A program made the position numbers and the translations under genes. From NCBI RefSeq assembly GCF_029227915.1, contig NC_079879.1:1488001-1552000 (forward strand): a DNA stretch of 64,000 nt. The letters run 5' to 3'. Below are positions 58,401 through 64,000 of the stretch, one piece after another; positions within the stretch are counted from its first letter, which is position 1, and each line of letters opens with the position of its first letter. A model generated the notes under the pieces. That model saw only the letters and a program-made list of their open reading frames with translations, did not search any database and had not been told where the DNA came from. The DNA is from Hydractinia symbiolongicarpus (lineage: Eukaryota; Cnidaria; Hydrozoa; Anthoathecata; Hydractiniidae).

Positions 58401-60548
58401 AAGAAAGTACCCAGGGAGTAAACTCATTTCCCGAACGATTTTTTAAATTATTTTTTCATCACTAAAACGCATGAGACTTGTAGTTTTCAAAAATGATTTC
58501 ATTTTTGATGAGACGCTGAATAAAAGGAGTTTAATCGCCGGCAAACGAAAACCCCCGATTTCCCGTAAATCCCGGACTCGGCCCATGTAGTCAAAAGTAT
58601 ACAAGGAAAGTACGCAGGGAGTAAAGTCATTTCCCGAACGATTCTTTAAATTATTATTTCACCACTAAAACGCATGAGACTTGTAGTTTTCAAAAATGTT
58701 TTCATTCTTGATAAGACGCTGAAAAAAAAAAGTTTAATCGCGGGCAAACGAAAACCCGAGATTTCCCGTAAATCCCGGGCTTGGCCAGTATAGTCGAATG
58801 TATACGAAAAAAGTACCCAGAGAGTAAACTCATTTCCCCAACCATTTTTTAAATTATTTTTTCACCACCAAAACGCATGAGACTTGTAGTTTTCAAAAAT
58901 GATATCATTTTTGATGAGACGCTGAATAAAAGGAGTTTAATCGCCGGCAAACGAAAACCCACGATTTCCCGTAAATCCTGGACTCGGCCCGTGTAGTCAA
59001 AAGTATACAAAGAAAGTACCCAGTGAGTAAATTGATTTCCCGAGCGATTCTTTAAATTATTTTTTCACCACTAAAACGCATGAGACTTGAAGTTTTCAAA
59101 AATGTTTTCATTTCTGATGAGACGCTAAATAAAAGAGGTTTAATCGCCGGCAAACGAAAACCCGCGATTTCCCGTAAATCCCGGGCTTGGCCCGTATAAT
59201 CGAATGTATACAAAGAAAGTACCCAGGGAGTAAACTCATTTCCCGAACGATTTTTTAAATTATTTTTTCACCACTAAAACGCATGAGACTTGTAGTTTAC
59301 AAAAATATTTTCATTTTTGATGAGACGCTGAATAAAAGAAGTTTAATCGCCGGCAAACGAAAACCCGCGATTTCCCGTAAATCCCGAACTCGGCCCGTGT
59401 AGTCAAAAGTACACAAGGAAAGTACCCAGGCAGTAAACTCATTTTTGGAACGTTTTTTTGAATTATCTTTTCACCACTATAACGCATGAGACTTGTAGTA
59501 TTCAAAAATGTTTTCATTTTTGATGGGACGCTGAATAGAAGAAGTTTAATCTCCGGCAAACGAAAACCCGCGATTTCCCGTAAATTCCGGACCCGGCCCG
59601 TATAGTCAAAAGTATACAAATAAAGTACGCAGGGATTAAACTCATTTCCCGAACGATTCTTTAAATTATTTTTTCACCACTAAAACGCATGAGACTTGTA
59701 GTTTTCAAAAATGATTTCACTTTTGATGAGACGCTGAATAAAAGAAGTTTAATCGCCGGCAAACAAAAACCCGCTATTTCCCGTAAATCCCGGGCTTGGC
59801 CAGTATAGTCGAATGTATACGAAAAAAGTACCCAGAGAGTAAACTCATTTCCCCAACGATTTTTTAAATTATTTTTTCACCACCAAAACGCATGAGACTT
59901 GTAGTTTTCAAAAATGATATCATTTTTGATGAGACGCTGAATAAAAGGAGTTTAATCGCCGGCAAACGAAAACCCACGATTTCCCGTAAATCCCGGACTC
60001 AGCCCGTGTAGTCAAAAGTATACAATGAAAGTACGCAGGGAGTAAACTCATTTCCCGAACGATTCTTTAAATTATTTTTTCACCACTAAAACGCATGAGA
60101 CTTGAAGTTTTCAAAAATGATATCATTTTTGATGAGACGCTGAATAAAAGAAGTTAAATCGCCGGCAATCGAAAACCAGCGATTTCCTGTAAATCCCGGG
60201 CCTGGCCCGTATAGTCGAATGTATGCAAAGAAAGTACCCAGTGAGTAAATTGATTTCCCGAGCGATTCTTTAAATTATTTTTTCACCACTAAAACGCATG
60301 AGACTTGAAGTTTACAAAAATGTTTTCATTTCTGATGAGACGCTAAATAAAAGAGGTTTAATCGCCGGCAAACGAAAACCCGCGATTTCCCGTAAATCCC
60401 GGGCTTGGCCCGTATAATCGAATGTATACAAAGAAAGTACCCAGGGAGTAAACTCATTTCCCGAACGATTTTTTAAATTATTTTTTCACCACTAAAACGC
60501 ATGAGACTTGTAGTTTACAAAAATATTTTCATTTTTGATGAGACGCTG
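55418..60548 (+). repeat. Region collinear with 40.9-44.5 kb, then mixed GATATC/TTTCTGATG monomers
   Basis: After cassette copy 6 the order follows that of copy 5 to about 58.7 kb: CGCTATTTTCC, GGGAATTGCAG, GATCTCCCG, A10 (56088), CAAACCAAAACC, the GAAGGTTAATC unit, the CCCAAACGATGCTTG unit and the GCAGGAGACTTG unit. The offset starts at about 14.45 kb and rises to 14.68 kb because one or two monomers were gained. From 58.7 kb an A10 unit (58722), GATATC and TTTCTGATG monomers follow in an order resembling 47-50 kb. Confidence 0.78.
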
Positions 60549-63500
60549 AATAAAAGAAGTTTAATCGCCGGCAAACGAAAACCCGCGATTTTCCGTATAT
60601 CACGGACTCGGCCCGTATAATCAAAAGTATACAAAGAAAGTACCCAGGAAGTAAACTCATTTCCCGAACGATTTTTTAAATTATTTTTTCACCACTAAAA
60701 CGCACGAGACTTGTAGTTTTTAAAAATGATTTCATTTTTGATGAGACGCTGAATAAAAGGAGTTTAATCTCCGGCAAACGAAAACCCGCGATTTCCCGTA
60801 GGTCCCGGACCCGGCCCGTATAGTCAAAAGTATACAAAGAAAATACGCAGGGAGTAAACTCATTTCCCGAACGATTCTTTAAATTATTATTTCACCACTA
60901 AAACGCATGAGACTTGTAGTTTTTAAAAATGTTTTCATTCTTGATAAGACGCTGAAAAAAAAAAGTTTAATCGCGGGCAAACGAAAACCGGAGATTTCCC
61001 GTAAATCCCGGGCTTGGCCCCTATAGTCAAAAGTACACAAAGAAAGTACCCAGGCAGTAAACTCATTTTTGGAATGTTTTTTTGAATTATTTTTTCACCA
61101 CTATAACGCATGAGACTTGTAGTATTCAAAAATGTTTTCATTTTTGATGGGACGCTGAATAGAATAAGTTTAATCGCCGGCAAACTAAAACCCGCGATTT
61201 CCCGTAAATCCCGGGCCTGGCCCGTATAGTCGAATGCATACAAAGAAAGTACTCAGTGAGTAAATTGGTTTCCCGAGCGATTCTTTAAATTATTTTTTCA
61301 CCACTAAAACGCATGAGACTTGAAGTTTTCAAAAATGTTTTCATTTCTGATGAGACGCTAAATAAAAGAGGTTTAATCGCCGGCAAACGAAAACCCGCGA
61401 TTTCCCGTAAATCCCGGGCTTGTCCCGTATAGTCGAATGTATACAAAGAAAGTAACAAGGGAGTAAACTCATTTCCCGAACGATTTTTTAAATTATTTTT
61501 TCACCACTAAAACGCATGAGACTTGTAGTTTATAAAAATGATTTCATTTTTGATGAGACGCTGAATAAAAGGAGTTTAATCGCCGGCAAACGAAAACCCG
61601 CGATTTCCCTTAAATCCCGGGCTCGGCCTGTATAGTCAAAAGTATACAAAGAAAGTACGCAGGGAGTAAACTCATTTCCCGAACGATTCTTTAAATTATT
61701 ATTTCACCACTAAAACGCATGAGACTTGTAGTTTTCAAAAATGTTTTCATTCTTGATAAGACGCTGAAAAAAAAAAGTTTAATCGCGGGCAAACGAAAAC
61801 CCGCGATTTCCCGTAAATCCCGGGCTTGGAGCGTATAGTCGAATGTATACAAAGAAAGTAAACTGGGAGTAAACTCATTTCCCGAACGATTTTTTAAATT
61901 AATTTTTTACCACTAAAACGCATAAGACTTGTAGTTTTCAAAAACGATTTCATTATTAATGAGACGCTGAATAAAAGGAGTTTAATCTCCGGCAAACGAA
62001 AACCCGCAATTTCCCGTAAATCCCGGCCCCGGCCCGTATAATCGAATGTATACAAAGAAAGTACCCAGGGAGTAAACTCATTTCCCGAACGATTTTTTAA
62101 ATTATTTTTTCACCACTGAAACGCATGAGACTTGTAGTTTACAAAAATATTTTCATTTTTGATGAGACGCTGAATAAAAGAAGTTTAATCGCCGGCAAAC
62201 GAAAACCCGCGATTTTCCGTATATCACGGACTCGGCTCGTATAATCAAAAGTATACAAAGAAAGTACCCAGGAAGTAAACTCATTTCCCGAACGATTTTT
62301 TAAATTATTTTTTCACCACTAAAACGCACGAGACTTGTAGTTTTTAAAAATGATTTCATTTTTGATGAGACGCTGAATAAAAGGAGTTTAATCTCCGCAA
62401 ACGAAAACCCGCGATTTCCCGTAGGTCCCGGACCCGGCCCGTATAGTCAAAAGTATACAAAGAAAATACGCAGGGAGTAAACTCATTTCCCGAACGATTC
62501 TTTAAATTATTATTTCACCACTAAAACGCATGAGACTTGTAGTTTTCAAAAATGTTTTCATTCTTGATAAGACGCTGAAAAAAAAAGTTTAATCGCGGGC
62601 AAACGAAAACCGAAGATTTCCCGTAAATCCCGCGCTTGGCCCCTATAGTCAAAAGTACACAAAGAAAGTACCCAGGCAGTAAACTCATTTTTGGAATGTT
62701 TTTTTGAATTATTTTTTCACCACTATAACGCATGAGACTTGTAGTATTCAAAAATGTTTTCATTTTTGATGGGGCGCTGAATAGAATAAGTTTAATCGCC
62801 GGCAAACGAAAACCCGCGATTTCCCGTAAATCCCGGGCCTGGCCCGTATAGTCGAATGCATACAAATAAAGTACTCAGTGAGTAAATTGATTTCCCGAGC
62901 GATTCTTTAAATTATCTTTTCACCACTAAAACGCATGAGACTTGAAGTTTTCAAAAATGTTTTCATTTCTGATGAGACGCTAAATAAAAGAAGTTTAATC
63001 GCCGGCAAACGAAAACCCGCGATTTTCCGTATATCACGGACTCGGCCCGTATAATCAAAAGTATACAAAGAAAGTACCCAGGAAGTAAACTCATTTCCCG
63101 AACGATTTTTTAAATTATTTTTTCACCACTAAAACGCACGAGACTTGTAGTTTTTAAAAATGATTTCATTTTTGATGAGACGCTGAATAAAAGGAGTTTA
63201 ATCTCCGGCAAACGAAAACCCGCGATTTCCCGTAGGTCCCGGACCCGGCCCGTATAGTCAAAAGTATACAAAGAAAATACGCAGGGAGTAAACTCATTTC
63301 CCGAACGATTCTTTAAATTATTATTTCACCACTAAAACGCATGAGACTTGTAGTTTTTAAAAATGTTTTCATTCTTGATAAGACGCTGAAAAAAAAAAGT
63401 TTAATCGCGGGCAAACGAAAACCGGAGATTTCCCGTAAATCCCGGGCTTGGCCCCTATAGTCAAAAGTACACAAAGAAAGTACCCAGGCAGTAAACTCAT

Positions 63501-64000
63501 TTTTGGAATGTTTTTTTGAATTATTTTTTCACCACTATAACGCATGAGACTTGTAGTATTCAAAAATGTTTTCATTTTTGATGGGACGCTGAATAGAATA
63601 AGTTTAATCGCCGGCAAACTAAAACCCGCGATTTCCCGTAAATCCCGGGCCTGGCCCGTATAGTCGAATGCATACAAAGAAAGTACTCAGTGAGTAAATT
63701 GGTTTCCCGAGCGATTCTTTAAATTATTTTTTCACCACTAAAACGCATGAGACTTGAAGTTTTCAAAAATGTTTTCATTTCTGATGAGACGCTAAATAAA
63801 AGAGGTTTAATCGCCGGCAAACGAAAACCCGCGATTTCCCGTAAATCCCGGGCTTGTCCCGTATAGTCGAATGTATACAAAGAAAGTAACAAGGGAGTAA
63901 ACTCATTTCCCGAACGATTTTTTAAATTATTTTTTCACCACTAAAACGCATGAGACTTGTAGTTTATAAAAATGATTTCATTTTTGATGAGACGCTGAAT
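60549..64000 (+). repeat. 2,434-bp (12-monomer) duplication running off the window
   Basis: 60549-61566 matches 62983-64000 at an offset of 2,434 bp, with shared marks CCCAGGAAGTAAAC (60647 and 63081), AAATTGGTTTCCCGAGCG (61264 and 63698) and AAAGTAACAAGGGAG. The match still holds at the last base, so the repeat continues beyond the window. CCCAGGAAG also recurs at 62271, showing a further partial copy 810 bp (four monomers) earlier. Confidence 0.83.
61781..61808. other. Perfect 9-bp inverted repeat in a mosaic monomer
   Basis: AATCGCGGG and CCCGCGATT pair completely around the ten-base spacer CAAACGAAAA. The left arm is the A10-class form (GCGGGC) and the right arm the ordinary form (CCCGCG), which are normally on different monomers; elsewhere one mismatch remains. 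The monomer therefore looks like a crossover or gene-conversion product. Confidence 0.6.

Larger units (their letters stand above)
269..63398. repeat. A10-class monomers: 26 scattered copies
   Basis: A distinct subfamily has CATTCTTGATAAGACGCTGA followed by a run of about 7-11 A, then GTTTAATCGCGGGC (not GCCGGC), CCCGAGATTT, and a tail reading TTTTTGGAACGTTTTTTTGA. I found A-runs starting near 269, 1563, 4807, 13520, 17978, 19272, 20490, 22921, 24421 (interrupted by T), 27261, 33020, 40112, 41608, 44245, 46883, 48911, 50127, 51547, 52968, 54590, 56088, 58722, 60955, 61767, 62578 and 63389. The run length varies between copies, as expected of replication slippage. The class marks the start of each 888-bp cassette. 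Confidence 0.85.
1..64000. repeat. Satellite DNA array, ~203-bp monomer, fills window
   Basis: The landmark CACCACTA recurs throughout at a spacing of 202-203 bp (for example 4, 207, 410, 612; then 789, 992, 1095 where two units are shortened). All monomers point the same way; I saw no inverted copy, no inserted element and no unique spacer. About 315 units fit the window, and both edges fall inside monomers, so the array extends beyond it. Each unit has an A/T-tract segment, a GC-rich core and an AT-rich tail ending near TTCTTTAAATTATT. Monomers differ by substitutions and 1-3 base indels that define subfamilies, plus two recurrent large-deletion types. Arrays like this are typical of eukaryotic centromeric or heterochromatic regions. 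The species cannot be told, and I do not recognise the family as a named satellite. Confidence 0.98.

Noticed and set aside
1-64000. CRISPR array
   Set aside because: The repeating unit is about 203 bp with no short constant repeat alternating with unique spacers, and no cas genes are present.
1-64000. tRNA, 5S rRNA or SINE origin of the monomer (RNA polymerase III A and B boxes)
   Set aside because: No match to a B box (GGTTCGANNCC) or to paired A/B boxes at suitable spacing; GGTCCGGGACC is only superficially similar.
1-64000. Replication-origin iterons or another plasmid/bacterial repeat region
   Set aside because: The unit is far longer than iterons, fills 64 kb without any gene, and shows higher-order organisation typical of eukaryotic satellites.
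1-64000. Telomeric or subtelomeric repeats
   Set aside because: No runs of TTAGGG, TTTAGGG, TTAGG or similar on either strand.

Overview
The whole 64 kb window is one uninterrupted block of tandemly repeated satellite DNA. I found no protein-coding gene, RNA gene, transposon or stretch of unique sequence. The basic unit is about 203 bp (usually 202-203), always head-to-tail on the same strand, giving roughly 315 monomers. It starts conveniently at CACCACTAAAACGCATGAGA and contains an A/T-tract segment, a GC-rich core of about 50 bp and an AT-rich tail. An array of this kind points to a eukaryotic chromosome, most likely centromeric or other constitutive heterochromatin. Nothing here identifies the species. 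The consensus monomer is about 39% GC by hand count, yet rich in CpG (13 per monomer, observed/expected about 1.7).

Above the monomer there is a nested higher-order structure. Subfamilies of monomers, recognised by diagnostic substitutions and small indels, recur in fixed order. An 888-bp cassette of five monomers, including one with a 26-bp deletion and one with a 100-bp deletion, occurs six times (starting at 207, 17917, 22860, 27200, 40051 and 54529). A five-monomer, 1,015-bp unit dominates 25.6-37.5 kb and is tandemly arrayed at 30.2-32.5 kb. Many segments are recent tandem or near-tandem duplications of whole numbers of monomers: 203, 404, 406, 811, 1013, 1015, 1218, 1421, 2434, 2638, 2837, 3040 and 4340 bp. 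The 2,837-bp one (33.6-39.4 kb) shows no difference at any place I compared and looks youngest.

Layout: 1-5.5 kb, mixed monomers with the first cassette; 5.5-17.9 kb, shuffled copies of 1.0-3.0 kb units; 17.9-28.6 kb, three cassettes with 1.2- and 4.3-kb duplications; 28.6-33.6 kb, the five-monomer array; 33.6-39.4 kb, the 2,837-bp duplication; 40-42 kb, the fifth cassette; 42.3-48.7 kb, 2,638-bp and 811-bp duplications; 51.3-54.2 kb, a 1,421-bp duplication; 54.5-59 kb, the sixth cassette and a region collinear with 39-44 kb; 60.5-64 kb, a 2,434-bp duplication running off the end. The array continues past both window edges.

The most biologically suggestive element within the monomer is a CENP-B-box-like motif on the minus strand (TTCG-N3-A-N2-CGGG). 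It has all nine core bases of the mammalian box but one base less in the spacer. Some subfamilies have it, and others have lost it by single CpG transitions. It overlaps a perfect 13-bp dyad and adjoins a potential hairpin. Short minus-strand reading frames of 60-125 codons recur only because the repeat recurs; they are not genes.
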